Below the pieces are notes generated by a model. That model did no database searches and had not been told where the DNA came from. It worked only from the letters and a program-made list of their open reading frames with translations. From Pithys albifrons albifrons (taxonomy: Eukaryota > Chordata > Aves > Passeriformes > Thamnophilidae), in contig NC_092465.1 of NCBI RefSeq assembly GCF_047495875.1, positions 8,543,160-8,607,159 on the forward strand: a stretch of 64,000 nucleotides of DNA, read 5' to 3'. This document shows, piece after piece, positions 1 through 13,663 of this stretch (position 1 is the first letter of the stretch; every line of letters starts with the position of its first letter). The position numbers were made by a program, and so were the translations under genes.

Positions 1-3000
1 AATGAGGGAACAAAACCTTTCTGAGGGATCTGTCCTCAGTGGAATGTGTAGCCACTTGCTCCTTACCCACCTTTCTTTCCCATTGACTCTTGAATTACTT
101 TTCATGGCAATACCTGGAGGTCATTCATACAGTTGGGCCCTGGTCATGCAGGGCACTGGGAGTGACCCAGGGAGTGCAGAGGAGCATCTCTGCCTGCCCA
201 GGGTAATTCTGCATGGGCTGATGAGGTTCAAGGGGTGAGTGAGGTCTGGGGTACAGACTCCCTCCTTTGCTTCAGTGTTAGGTTTTACTGGGGAGTTTCT
301 GTTCAGCTTCTTGTAAATCCACAAGCACTGAGAGGTCTCTTTTATCAGTATTCAGACAAAGCATAGTGGTTTATTTGTTGCATTGCGATGTTTGAGGTGG
401 AAGGAATTCACCTGGTCATGGCAGAGGTCCCTCTCACAGCTCTGTGCTGCTCACACTTGGTGTGGAGCACAAGGTCCCCTTGGAGTTGCCTGGTGTTCTT
501 TCCTTCCTGAGCTGCCTGGTGGGCCTCTGGGAGCTCATTAGTGGTGTTTGTACAGAACATCGAGCTCTTGCCTGGAAACCAAATATAGTGTTTGTGCATA
601 TGTTAAAGTGATAAAACTTCCTGCCTTTTCTTTATTGAAATTTATTTATGCTGAAAATGTAGGCAAGTCTGTTGTCTGGGCATGACTCAAATCTCTAGGA
701 GCATAAAACAAATTAAAATATTACTTTGTCAGAAGGCATCCAGCAAGACCAAGCTGGAAGGGGAAAGGTAGAGGCACAGGCACAGAGCATACATGTTAGA
801 ACTCCTTCTTTGACTGAAAAACACTGGCCCTCAGTCTGGAAATTTGCTGTAGGCCTCTGTAACCTTTCTGACCAGTAACAGTGGGTGTTCTATGCAGATT
901 GATTATTTCCTTCAACACAAGCACCACACAGAGAATGTATTTCTATCATCAGAGCAAGAATTCCCCACCCAAGTACTTTGTTCTCCACCTGAGCTGTCCT
1001 TGCACTCAGTGACCCAAACACTCATGGCTTGTGACCATGGGGGTCTGAGCTCAAAGAGTGCACTCCCAAAATAGCCTGGCTTGTCCAAGAGCTATTGTAT
1101 TGCCAGGAAAGTGCCAGAGCCCTTTATTGTGGTCTTCAATATTGCATACAATAAGTGACAACAACAAATATTAACGTCACTTCTTGTACCCAGATGCTTC
1201 AGTGATAATATCCCAATGTATTCCCTGGGCTTCTAGTAGGGCTCAAGGCCAAGGCCACTTGCATTTCTCTTCCTGAAACATCCCTCAGAAATCTGTTTGC
1301 CTGTGTGCAATCAGTCCCCATAGGCCTGTACAGCTCATTTGCACTCCTGTAAAAAAAGCAATGCTTGATGATGGGACCACATGACACCCTCTTGCCTTCT
1401 TCCCTTGAGGTAATGATGAGCCCCTCAACCACATCAACTAGGGTAGCAAAAAATATTAAAAGGGCTTCTTTCCATGCTTTCCCTTCCTCAGACCCTCTCC
1501 TTTGTCTGTGATACTCATACTCATCTCTGAGGAAAAGGTGTAATTCAAAGGTGACTGTGTGCAAAGATCAGACTGGAGGATGTTGGGAGGGCAGTGTGGA
1601 GGTCACTGACCATGGCAGTGCCAGTCACATAGGAGGAAAGTAGCAGAAACCCAGGCTCAGGAGCCAAAGAGATAATTCATAATGTTTCTGAAGGCTGCAT
1701 GGCAGAAATGTGATAGGAAAGGCAAGAATGTGCTGGACAGATGCAGCCTTTCACCGGAGCCTGTGTGAAACCATTGCTGACTCGGGGAAGTGCTCAGAGA
1801 ATTCAAAGCACCATCCATCACATGAGAGCAAGAGTGCAGAGCTTTGTGCCGAGCAGAGCTCTGGATGGCAGCTGGGAATATACTGAGGTTTCCGTGATGT
1901 GAGGAGGATAGTCCGGAATTCAGCCTTTACTGGTGTACAGCTCTTTGCCCCTCTTTTCTTACTTCCACATGTGCTTTCTCTGTTCAGATAGAAATGTTTC
2001 CTCTTTCTTAAAAACCTAATAAGAAAGTAATTGTTATTGCCATCCCCACAAAGGCTGATAATTTATGCAATGATGAAAATATGTCTAAATTAACATGCTG
2101 ACTTCCCTCTGCTGCTGGCTGCATCATTCTCTGCGTGGGAGCAGAGGAGTGTGAGTGCTACCCTTGCTCGATTTGCAGTGAGCTCTTCTCAAATTGAAAG
2201 GCATGTCAGAAGTTGAACTTTGGCAATTTTTTTTAACTTATTTTCTGTGGTTCAAAACGAATCACCTTCTGACAGCCATTTATGACAGTGGCACAGCATC
2301 CAAGAAAATCACTTTCTGCTATACAAATAACACAAGTAATTTATTAGGGGGGAAAAAAGGAAAGAGATTAGTCCAAGAGGTGCTTTCTCTCTCTTCCTTT
2401 TTCTGAACAATAACAAAAAAAATTTCAGTTTCAAAAAAATTTCAACAAAAATATTTGGTGCTTGTCTCCCTTAACTTGACTTTCTCAAATAGGTTTAAAT
2501 AAAGAACCCCACTCAGAATCTGACTTAATTAGGCTGCAAGCAGAAACCACATCTGTAACCATAACTGGTCTTTCTGATGAGCCAGTCAAGGATTTTATTT
2601 CCAGAGACACCATTCATGCTTCTCACCTAACATCCATTTTTTAAAAAGGAGAGGTCGGTAGCTGAAACCTTTCTTAATCCACCTCCCTAAAGCCCTTTAA
2701 ATGACCTTCAACCCTAAGACCTATTTAAAAATGGAGATGTCAAACACTAATGTAGCCTTTGAAACACACTTGGTGGCAGTAAGACAGCAATTAACCTGGA
2801 TATACATTCTGAAAGTTGTTATTCTGTTTGAATTGTTTTACTAATGTACAAAATACTTGAACCAGAAAGTGTGGACAAGTTATTTTTCATCCCAAGGGTT
2901 AATTTTAACAACCTGTTAAAACGTTTTGGCTCCTTCATTTCCTTAGACAGGTCTGCGCATTTCTAGAGCCAACTGACAGCAAGGCGAAAGCGAGACAAAT

Positions 3001-6000
3001 CCTGTGGCAGTTCCACTGTGATTTAATTAACTGCTTCCAGCCCACTGATGACAAGACACTATTTCTTACTTCCAGTTTCACTGTGAGGAAGAACAAAGCA
3101 AAATGTTACCATATTTGTGACTTGGAGAATGCTGTATTAGCAACCAAAGGGCAGCAAAAGAGGTTCCTTATAGTCCCCTTGCAATGCTGCTGCCAAGGGT
3201 AGGCAGAGAGCTGCCATCTGAAAAAGCTTTAACTGCTCTGCCTGGGCTGTGCATGTGGCTGTGTTAGTGATGGAAACAGGGGCACGTGTGTGCCAACCAC
3301 ACACCCCTTCTACTGCAGCAAAGGGAAAACGTGCCACACAGCCAGACAATACAGATGAAGCAAAAGAGCCTGTGGCACATTTGGGGGGGAAGGAAGAAGC
3401 AGTGCAGGTCTTGAATATGTTCAAGAACAGATAAAAAGACCAAACAGCAGTGTTATGATGACATGATCATTAGTATTTGCCTGTGATTTGGCAAGTTAGA
3501 AGTGTGTTATCTCTTTAATAGTCTTGTACTTTCAAATCTAAGACCTCTCCAGTGTGGTACAGAGCACTTTGTGACTCCTGCTGTTCACATGGCTGATTAG
3601 TTGAGGGCTGACAAGCACTGATAGGCATTGTAGGTAAGGTGTAAATATTAAAACCTGTTGAGATGGCATAACTTAGCCTTCTGATAAGTCCACAAACTGA
3701 AAGCTTTAGTGTGCCAGAACCAGTTTATTGCACACAATGGCTGATAAGAATCATCTTTCTCACACAGTACTTTGTGATTTTTTTTTCTGTGGGATAAAGG
3801 GTTGAGATACTGCAAAGAGGGATTCAGGGAGCTTTGAAACACATCCTGGAAAGGGGCTGTTGTGACAGCCCCAGTCTCTCCCAGACTCTGCCAATGGATT
3901 TTGCTACATAGCTCTGTTGGCACTGGCAGTGACCTGGGTCATTTCTGCCACCTGGAACTTAGATTTTCCAGTGTGAAGTGGGATGGATAACACCCCTTGT
4001 CCATCTGTAAAGCATGTTGATGTGTGGAAGACAAACAAACAAACAAAAAAAGACCAGTCAAATAAAGAAACTGTGTGTGAGCAATACAAAGTCATCAGTT
4101 GCTCTGCAGGAAAAACAGGCAATCTATGTTCTTTTGCAGAAATACAGAAATTAGTTCAAATAGCACAGATTTTGGATTGAGGCTTCTTCAGTAAGTGCTG
4201 TCCTTGACTGACAGGTGTAATTTAAAAGAAGAAAGGGTGCTATAAATATTTTTAAAGCTAATATACCTCCATCTCTGAGTATCCAAGTCTTTCTGCCTCA
4301 AGAACTACTTATACAGATGCATGTCCTTAGGAGAGAGTAAGTAAAGTAGTAGTGAAGCTTTTGTCTCTCCAAACCATTAAACACAATGACAAAAATAAGG
4401 GTTATTCACATAATATCTTACAAATGGAAATTGGAAGACCACTTAAAATTATGCTGTGTAATATATTCATCCTGTATGCTAAACCTATGACATTAAATTT
4501 ACCACTTTTTTGATTGCTAATTTAACCAATCAGATGTAATCAGTTTAATCATCAGAAATTCCTGACGGTTTTTAATGTTTTTGTTGATTGCTGTGATGAA
4601 TGATATTTTCAAAGGTTGGCTTGTTAACATTAAGGATGCTCTCAAAGAGCAACCAAAAAGCGTCTTTCATTGAACTACTTGTTCTGTGATACTGAGGTGA
4701 ATCAACCCCACATGGCTTTAGTACCCTAGAATTTCTGAATTAGACAGTAGGTTCTTAAGATGAAAACCAGAGCTTGTCAAGGAAAAGATATTATAATTTA
4801 CCATATGAACAACCAAGTCCATTTGCTCTCACAGGGCACCTGCTTATGTATTCTTGTGGAAAACCCTCACAGTACTTTTGGACTATTATACTGTTTGTTT
4901 GAAAGGGTCAGACCAAGGAATGGGATCACAGGAATGCAAGCTTGCCTTTCATAACCAGAACTGACAGCTGCTGGGAAATATTAGGCTAGTTTGTTATGAA
5001 CCCTTGAAAGCCCACTGTGGCTGACCCTCTACTCACCACCAGATGGTCTGTGTATGGCAGAGTCCTCCCTTGACGAAAGACTAAGAGAGACCAATAGATT
5101 TCACCAATTGAAATTTAATGAGGAGTGAAAAGAACTAGGTACAGATTTGAAAGATGCTTGCCTGGTTTTTTCCATCTTCAAAATGACCTTGCACTTTTAA
5201 TGGCTGAAGATTAACACCAGTAATGAATCCCAAGATTCTAATGCACATCCAAGATTGGGTTCAGGAAATGTTAAGGGACACCTAGGAAGACTCATAGATT
5301 TTCCGCAGATTATAGTAATGAACTTGTGAACAAAAAGGTAATGACTGAAGAAAAAGCAGAAATGTTGTTCTCATTCCCAAGGTCAAGGAAAATAAATCAG
5401 AAGTGATTACTTTTCCCTATTTCTTGTTTGGGGATAAGAAACTTGACATAGATTTAATGATAAAATATGGATGGACTTGGGACCTGCATCAACTCTCATA
5501 AACTTCACAGACTTCTGGTTTATACCAGTAGGGTGCCTTGGCTACATTTTATAGCCGACCCCTGTTGGAAGGCTTAGGTCCTGTAGAGAATCACTAGGGA
5601 ATATTGAATTATTAATATGGAAACAGACATGTTTCTATTAAAATGAAACACTGTTTTTCAAGCTCCACTGAACAAAATACCTCAGTTTCAGAGGAATAAG
5701 AGGTAGACATGGACAGTGAACCATCCATTGATGCATTTAAGTATGACTGAGAAATTTTGCACAGCTGAGAGGGAGCTATGATTCAGCATCTCAGTCTTTG
5801 ACTGTCACTTACAAGGCTGAGGTAGCTGCAAAACATTCCTTACATCTTCTCACAAGAAAAGAGGGGTGCCTCATAGACTAGTAAAGGAAATGAGCTGAAG
5901 CTTTGGAAGACTTAGATGCTTGCAGATACTTTTATCTTCTTCTCTCACCCCTTTCTAAATTAAAGATTGAGCGTATAAAGTTTCCTCACAAATACATGTG

Positions 6001-8157
6001 TACTTCAGACCAAATCCTACATAATGCTGAGAAACAGAGCTAGTGGAGGCTCAGGCTTTGATGCCAACTGTATAAGAAAGGAGTTAAAGGGAGATTAATC
6101 TGCAGGTGTTGGTACCCAACAAATTGACATGGAAGGATGGTCATTATAAAGAATGACCTTAACAAAAAACCTAGTCAAGCTAAATGAAGATAGAGGAAAA
6201 TGACCCAAAAGCAACTTCAGAAACACTGAAATGTGTGCGTTAAAGAACATTTTTTTTTTCAAATTCAGAGGATAGATTCTCAAGAAGCCCCCAAATAAGG
6301 TCTGTTTTGAACAAACAAGTTTAAAGAAAAAAAAATTGTTTTGTTGTGAAAATTATAGACAGATTATAAGAAAGATGGCAGGAGAGATCATAGAGTAATA
6401 AAACATGATCATATTGACCAGCAAATCCTGGACAATTGTTAAAAGTAAAGTATTCTAGGAAATGGTATAATTCCTAATGAAATTATTTGTTATATCTATA
6501 ATTAGAAGTAAAATATTGTCCTTTGGAGAAATATTAAAGAATGTGAATATCAACAGATAGGTCTGATCCTGTCCACACCTGCTGTGCTCCCCAGTTTCTG
6601 TTGCATGAAGTACCTGGTGGAGTAGGCTGTCTGGGAAAAAGTGTAGGGCCAGGTCCCACAGTATCCCAGGAAAGTAATTTTTTTCATCCAGGAGGTGGGT
6701 TCATACTCTTACCCAAACAAATATGGTAGTCTTATTCAGAGTTCTGTGTTATATGGCCAATATTAAGTGTATAAAACACAGGTGTTCAAGAGATGTCAGA
6801 TGTCCAGCTGCCCCATCAGCACAATGCGCCAGGTTGTGCCTGAGTGCAGAGTTTGACCTAGAATATCACTTCATGTAGGTTTATCCAGTTTCTTATACAT
6901 TGTTTGATAAACTTATCTGCTGGTTATCATCTTCTATCATTCTTTTGGCTGGAGAATTCCTTTTCCCATATGGCTCCAGTCATTAGCAGCAGCACATGTT
7001 CAGTCCATGGTACATATCCATAACGCAGAGTTTGCCTTCTTCCCAGTCTGTGCATCCTCCTCTATACAACACCACCTTCAATAACGTTAGGGCTGACTAT
7101 GATACACTGGTTTTAGTGTTTAAGCAGTTCAGTCTCTCAATTTCCCCACTACACACTATTACACAGCAATAATATTTAAGTTTGACAGTTTTCACAATAC
7201 TTAAGCACAAAGTGAATGTCAGGCAGCCTTAGATAGGTGATAAACTTAATTCTGACTTTTTTTGTATGTGTGCACAAAGCTACATGTGAAATGGCATTTC
7301 TCAGTGACAGGATACTGAACTACAAAGCTTTCTGGTCTGGCTCAGAAGGACCATTCTTGTGTATCAGAGACATGAAAAGGGATGCAGATGCCCATTCATG
7401 AAAATCTCATTTTAGTTATTTAGTCTGATTAAGATGGTGTGAATTGTTTGAACATTCCTTGCACACAACCCTATGCCAGTCAAGAAAGATGGTGAGATCT
7501 GTGTTTGTAGCTAGTGGAATACATTAGATCAAAAGCTTTTAATGCACTGTTTAGATTTTTTTGTCAGCTAGAGTTTATACTTGTCTCATCAGTGCCATAA
7601 CTGAGAAAATGTTAGTTCAGATTTTATATCCAGTGCTTCATACTCTCTTCATTCTTTCTCATGGCCCCTCCCATAATGACCTGACATCATATTTTTTATG
7701 TGAGACATTGAATAAATATTAAAGCTAATAAAAAAAAGTCCTAGGAAAACTACAGTTAAAAGACTAGGAAGTGATAGAATTTTACATAGATAAATTATTG
7801 AGGCTGATGCGTAGTCATATTGGGAAAGTCTCATTTTCTGCCAATGTAATGTAGTAATAACAGATAATAATAGATCTTAGACAGAGTTCTCAAGTAGGGC
7901 AGGAGGTTGTTTATTCTTTCTTGGCAGGCAGTGGCATGCCCAAGCCTGTGTATATTGCATAAATATTGTTAGCATCAAACATAGCTCAGAGAAGCAGCTA
8001 GATGATGAATCATCCAGTTGGAAAGGTCCCAAGCCACCATTTATCTTTATTTACCTGTATTTTTCACAGACATTTGGTGCTTTTGCCTCTGCTGAGAAAA
8101 CTTTATTACGTGTAATCTGTCTTCTCTTTTTGTTCTTCTTTTTTAATATGTTAACAG
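1..8157. other. Unique AT-rich non-coding DNA, no gene recognised
   Basis: I see no recognisable exon, RNA gene or mobile element here. Open frames are short. The longest is a 121-codon minus-strand frame at 1199-1564, which has no motif I recognise and no coding-like context. A (CAAA)n tract sits at 4031-4051. Composition is AT-rich and typical of avian gene-poor DNA. Old, highly diverged repeats could be present but are not visible by eye. Confidence 0.6.
4031..4051. repeat. (CAAA)n short tandem repeat
   Basis: Four ACAA-type units run into an A homopolymer. This is a simple microsatellite with no other structure around it. Confidence 0.85.
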
Positions 8158-8274
8158 GAAAAAGACTTGACAGAGACTGAAAAGGACATGGCAGGCATAG
8201 GAAAATAGACATTTCCAAGACAGAAATTCTGTTCTATAGCCAAAGCTGGAGAAACTACCTTAAAAAAAAAAAAG
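8158..8274 (+). ncRNA. Candidate internal exon of a non-coding transcript
   Basis: A 117-bp segment is bounded by strong splice signals. Upstream is a pyrimidine-rich tract (about 8119-8145, CTTCTCTTTTTG followed by CTTCTTTTTT) ending in TTAACAG, with the acceptor AG at 8156-8157. Downstream is AAG|GTAAGT, a perfect donor consensus, with GT at 8275-8276. All three forward frames contain a stop inside the segment (for example TGA or TAG within the first 17 codons), so it cannot be an internal coding exon. If real, it is a lncRNA or 5'UTR exon. The segment ends in an A-run just before the donor. Seen: the signals. Inferred: that they are used. Confidence 0.3.
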
Positions 8275-10672
8275 GTAAGTTTTATATTTTAAAGAATGTT
8301 AAAGAATGAAACATTGCAGGTAACAATTTAGAATCTTTCTAATTTTTCTTATTTCCTTGCTCAGGCCCTGAGAGAGTTTTGGAGAGTAAGCCACATATAC
8401 TTGTCAAAATTTGATATAGGTTTTGAGAAACACCCTGGGTGACAAAGGATGCAACAAGTTTCCTAATAGCTTGGAGCATCAAATTAAGACAGTGAAAGAT
8501 GTTTTGGCTCTACAAAACCCCAGTAATCCCAAATAAGTCATCGTGAATTTATGAATGGTAGCAGGAGGCTCTGGCTGTCCAGTGAGGAGAAGATGTAGTT
8601 ACATTTGCTTCTCCTGAGGATCAGGAAGAGCCTTGTGCTCTCCAGGGGACCGTGTGGGACATGAGGTGCAATTCCTTAGGAATGAAAATTCTGTCAAGAC
8701 TTCTGCATCAGCCTGACCTCCAGAATTCAGTGACATCCCAGCTTAAAAGTCTTCAAAAGCTGGATCATAAAACTAAATGATTTTGAGGTAAAAGCCTTCA
8801 CTGGGCTGATAATATGGAGAAAGCCTCTGAAATGTCAGCGTAGAGAGCAAATGATAATTTAAGCTCTACTCAGCGCTTAATTCTAAATTTAAACAGATTT
8901 TACTGAATGATGAAAGACTTGAGGCACAGCTCAGAGCATGGTACCATAGCCTACATTTAAGAAAGATGCAAGAAGGAAGAAAAATCCAGGTTTTCAAGGG
9001 TTGTCTCTCCTTTTGTGGGGACAAAAGTGATTTCTTCTGAAAATAATCATCTGCTGTCTCCTTACCATTGCACCCATCTTAGGCTGTGACCTTGGAGTAT
9101 CTTTTATATTATGCTCTGCTACCTTCTTTCTGGAAACAACAAGAGATATGGAGGTGGAGACATTTTCACCTACTCAGACAGGCAAAGATGGAGTCATGTT
9201 TAAACCAGAAAAAAGTCCATTGTGTGTCTGAGGACAAAATACCACCAAAGTAGAACTCCTGGCTCCCTTACAGTATTTCCAGAATTAAATATCTCATAGT
9301 ACAGCTCATGGGCTTCTTCCAGCACTACCACCATAAAAGCAGAGCACCTCTCTATAGATCCATTCAGTTATTCTGAGAGCAGACTATATACCTTTAGGGA
9401 CAATTTGAATAAATCTGGAATCATACTTTTTAACTTTTTGGCTGACAGTATTTCATTCCCTTAAGGTACAACCGAAGTCAAGAAAGCCTCTTGTTCTAGC
9501 CCTCAAACTCCAGGAGATTATCATTAAAATGCAGCACATCTTCTTCTAAGTCTGTAATTGAAAGAACTTCTGATGCACTAAATATGAAGTTCAGGTAGAT
9601 GAAGAGGTCTGGGGGGAATTGGTGGTACAATCATTCAAAATGCAGAAAGGCTGATCTGTTTTCTGCTGGTTGCTTAAACCTGGACTAGAGACAGTCAGTA
9701 TTAGGTGGGAGCACTGATGCCTGGTTTGGATGGGGCTTGAGCTGTGTCTGACATCGATGATGTTCAGGCAGTGATGAGTCAAGCAATTCTGGGCAAAACC
9801 CATCCTGATGAAAACAAGTCCCACAAGTAAGCACCAATGGCTTGTGTCACTTTTGGAGTCAGGTGTTCAATGGCAGAGCTAAATCATTCACTCAGTGTGG
9901 TATGCAGAGACTCAGCTCTGTCTTTAAATGTATTGAATGAAAACAAGTACTTCGCAGACTGTGTTAGTATCAGTGCTAAACTTATTCTGTGTCAGAAATG
10001 ATCTAGAAGAGCCTGTGCTTGTAATGGCACACTTTTTAGTTTTAGAAGTTGATATGATTTCCTCTGCTTTAGGGTGAGCCAAGCGATACTCATTGATTAA
10101 GGTGATTGATTTTATGTTCAGAAAAATTTAATAAATATGAGGATTTAACATCAGTTTGATGCTTTTGCTAAATGACAAATTACTTTCTGTCATTGCATTT
10201 AGGTCTATATTCCCAACAGATTTACTCACTGATGCCGTGGCTCTTGCAGCATCAATTTTTTAGTTATTTATCTCTCAGAGCTGAACACAGAAACCAGTTT
10301 TAAGTAGCTGTACACTTTGAATAGTGCACAAGAGGAACTAAACTCTTTGATGTGGGATCCAGAGCCACCAGAATCAGCAAGCCATAATGAAACATGCAGG
10401 ATGGAAGAGGGTCCTTGCCTTTCTCCTGGCCTCATATGCCTTATGAATGAGGAAACTCAGTTTTCCGTGTCCTGGATGAGTGCTCAAAACATTGATCTAC
10501 TCTCTAAAGAAGTGGCTTCCCTGAATTCTATGGTCAGAGCTGTGTTCCATGTCAGGGATCAGAGTCATTCATGCTGGCCATGAAGAGGGAAGGTCAGGGA
10601 GGTCAACTCCTTAGGGAAAATAGGAAGAGAAATTCCTGATTATTTGGATCTTGAACAAATCAACCATGAGTT
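8275..10672. other. Unique non-coding DNA
   Basis: I recognise no gene or mobile element. An 88-codon plus-strand open frame starts at 10317 and ends at 10583. It resembles no protein I know and is within the range expected by chance. Confidence 0.55.
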
Positions 10673-10712
10673 AAAAAAAGAAAAAAAAAAAAAAAGAGAG
10701 AGAGAGAGAGAG
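10673..10712. repeat. Poly-A run followed by (GA)n microsatellite
   Basis: A nearly pure A tract, interrupted by one G at 10680, runs to 10695. It is followed by about eight GA dinucleotides to 10712. This could be the A-tail of an old retrocopy, but no source gene is recognisable upstream, so it is called a simple repeat. Confidence 0.9.
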
Positions 10713-13658
10713 AAGGAGCATTTCCAGGATTTGTGGCCTGATTTCCAGAACTGTAGGGAAATATGTGTAATTTTTTTTGTGTCTGTGTGATGCCATGTCA
10801 TGTCAAGAGTGCATCTCCAAGCTGTTCTCCTGCTCCTGCAGAGCCCTGCTGGCTTTGCATAGAGAAAGATGAGACCTCACATTTTAAAAGGCAGCTGGGA
10901 GACTGTAGTGAATCAGGGCATCTGACAGCTGGCCTGGTCATAGCCTTTCTGTCTAAAGCAGTTCCATTTTTAGTATAAACTACAGATGCTTCTGCATACA
11001 GCACACATTTTTTAAACACTGCTGAAAAATGGAGATGTGGCACAGAAGAGCCACAAAGACATTCATTATTTGCAATGTCTGTCAGCAAAAGACAAGAAGA
11101 CCCCAATCTGTTGTATTGACTACTCTTGACATGGTAGTGAAAGGCAGAAAAAGAACCTATATTTACAGAAGAAACAGAAGTTACACATTAGGCAGAGATG
11201 AAAACCCTAAATTAGACATAAGCAACAGAGGGGTGGTGATGGGTGTTTGCAGGGGGAGGGAAAGAAGAGGGAAATAATTTAATGTGTGTGGAGGGAATTA
11301 ACCATGACAACAGCAATTTACAGGTGATGGTGGATACCAGAGCTCCCCATCTCTTCAGACAACAACTGGATAACTCCTAGGATGATCAACATTAACCAAG
11401 AATGGGCTACACTGACCACAAGTAAATTATTGTGCTCAATACACAGCTGGTATGTAGTAGTCTCACAGAGAAAGTCAACATTGGTGGTTTTATGGTCCTA
11501 TCAGGCCTTAAATTACTTAAATATATTTACCCGTGAGAAGCTGTGCCCTCCCATTGGCCCTTCCTTGGGTGGAGTTTCTGTGCCAGGACTTCTTTCAGTG
11601 AAAGCAAGCACAAAACAAGGCTGAAACAATCTGAGGCTGTGCAAAGAAAAAAAGACGAAATAACTAGCTGTGTTTTAAGATGTCTATGTATCAGTAGCAG
11701 GAATCAAAGTATCTGAGTACAGATCTTGAAATGAAAGAGAGGGTACTACTTCCAAACATCCCTGAGGAATATAGCCCTCATTCTGTCTGCAGAAAGGTGG
11801 CAGGCAAGTAAAATCCTGCAGCTACAATGATACTTTGCTCAGGTCTACAGAAAGGAGAGACACAAGTGGAAGGAAATACAGAGATTTCCATCTTCTTCCT
11901 TCAATTTCCTCCTATTTTTTTAAAAGTATAAGGCATAATTAACCACCATAACTGACCAAGACCTTCAGGATTTTTTGTTTTTACCATACCCATGAGGCAA
12001 TAACTAACATTTCCTCTGCCTGGTAAAGCTTTATCACAACACTAAATAGGAAAGAACTGGTGCCAAGAAGCCCAATACCATCAAACCTTAATCACAAAGC
12101 AAACCTAGAGAGAGCCACCCTTTATTGTACTGCAAAAAAAGAAACCTCTGAGCCTGATCTACAGCCAGGGAGGTCAGAAGAAATATTCCTGTGGTGTCTT
12201 GGGTCTAGGAGACAATTCAGTTCTCCAGTAAGGTCAGATTCTCTCCTGTGCTTCAGGCATAACACAAATGAAGTATTATCAAAGATGTTACACAAGCCTT
12301 AAGCAGAATAAATATTTTTCTTGTATGTAAGAGAAAATCAAATCTGTTGCTTGGGATTTCTACAGGAAGTACTTTACATGTTAGAGTTTGTCAGCTTTTA
12401 TGATGTCTCTTTGAGTTGTTCTGTGCAAACCCTTAAGCTAAATATTGACTTTTTACATAAAGCATATGGTGATATGTGTAGGAGTTGGGTCAACAGGCCA
12501 AGAAGGAATGCAGTCTGGGCAGCAAGTCAACAGTGAGCTTTAGTTCTTCAGGGCAAATGATGAAGCCAAGCATTTTGCTTGTGTAATTATTTGCTTTACA
12601 GTTTAGAGATGTATAGAAGTTCACTATTTCTCCAAATGTGATCATCAGATTGGAGTGCTGCCAATTCAAATCCTTTAATGTCCATTATCCTGGACTGCTG
12701 AAATCAGTGCATTTTAATATCAAAGAAAGAAAGATTAAGCCTTTAGATGAAAACTATTCCTCCACTTTTTTCCCCTCCTTAGTAATATGTATACTTTTAA
12801 GCAGCTAAATTTCTGGGATACATTTCTTCTCACATTCTTGGATCCTTCTCATATGCCCTTCCAGTCTCTTCTTGGAAAATAATGTCATTTTAACTTATGG
12901 TTTAACAGTCTCTATTCAGCTATAGGTATGTGTGCATACATACAAGTGCATATATATTATATCTATTTATATTGGTACAAAAAAATCTTTATACTGTAAA
13001 GTAATATCTCACAATAAAAATCCACTCTGGATGTTTGCCTAATGTGCTATAACAATAGAAATAGATGATGATAATGCATTTATAGATAGTACTGCTAAAG
13101 GCCAATTACAGACCTTTATCATCAGAATAGCAATCTGAAGAATTTTTCTTTGATATGTCCTTGATTTTGACAGAACTACACAAAGAGTACATTATAAGTC
13201 TGTGGGAGTCAAAGCTCTTTGCTAGAATCTAGCACAGACTCTTCATTTTCTCATTAAATATTTCTCTTCTGTCTATCCAAAAAGCCATGTCACTTGATTC
13301 CAGGTAGTGAGCAAATTTTATCTCCATTGTCCCTTTCCATTTTTGATGCTCAGATGGAAAAATCACCCTTTGACTTCATGCATTTTACTTCATCCTACTT
13401 GAAAAAATCTAAGGTAATTGCAGAAGTCAATTCAATTTATTTTCCCAATGCACTAATGGGGAAGTAATAAATTAATAGCTTTTACACAAGACAAAACAAA
13501 TCTCAAATAGTTTGGATTTTGTAACCTGATTTAGATTGGTATCATGTGCAGCACTTTCCAGAGCAGATTTAAACAGTCGCTTGAGCTCGAAACACTACTC
13601 TTTCTCCAGGGGTCTGTGGGAAACAGAGAGGCTGAGGGATAAAAGGCAAGGCTTTTGC
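10713..13658. other. Unique AT-rich non-coding DNA
   Basis: Nothing recognisable as a gene. Open frames of 70-102 codons on both strands (for example 10798-11106 minus and 12060-12302 plus) overlap each other and carry no family signature. A patch at 12925-12980 is rich in TATA and CATA dinucleotides. Confidence 0.55.
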
Positions 13659-13663
13659 AGAGT

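Noticed and set aside
1199..1564. 121-codon minus-strand open frame as a gene
   Set aside because: No recognisable domain, no splice or promoter context, and a length compatible with chance.
10673..10712. Retrocopy A-tail
   Set aside because: The A-run continues into (GA)n and no source transcript is visible on either side.
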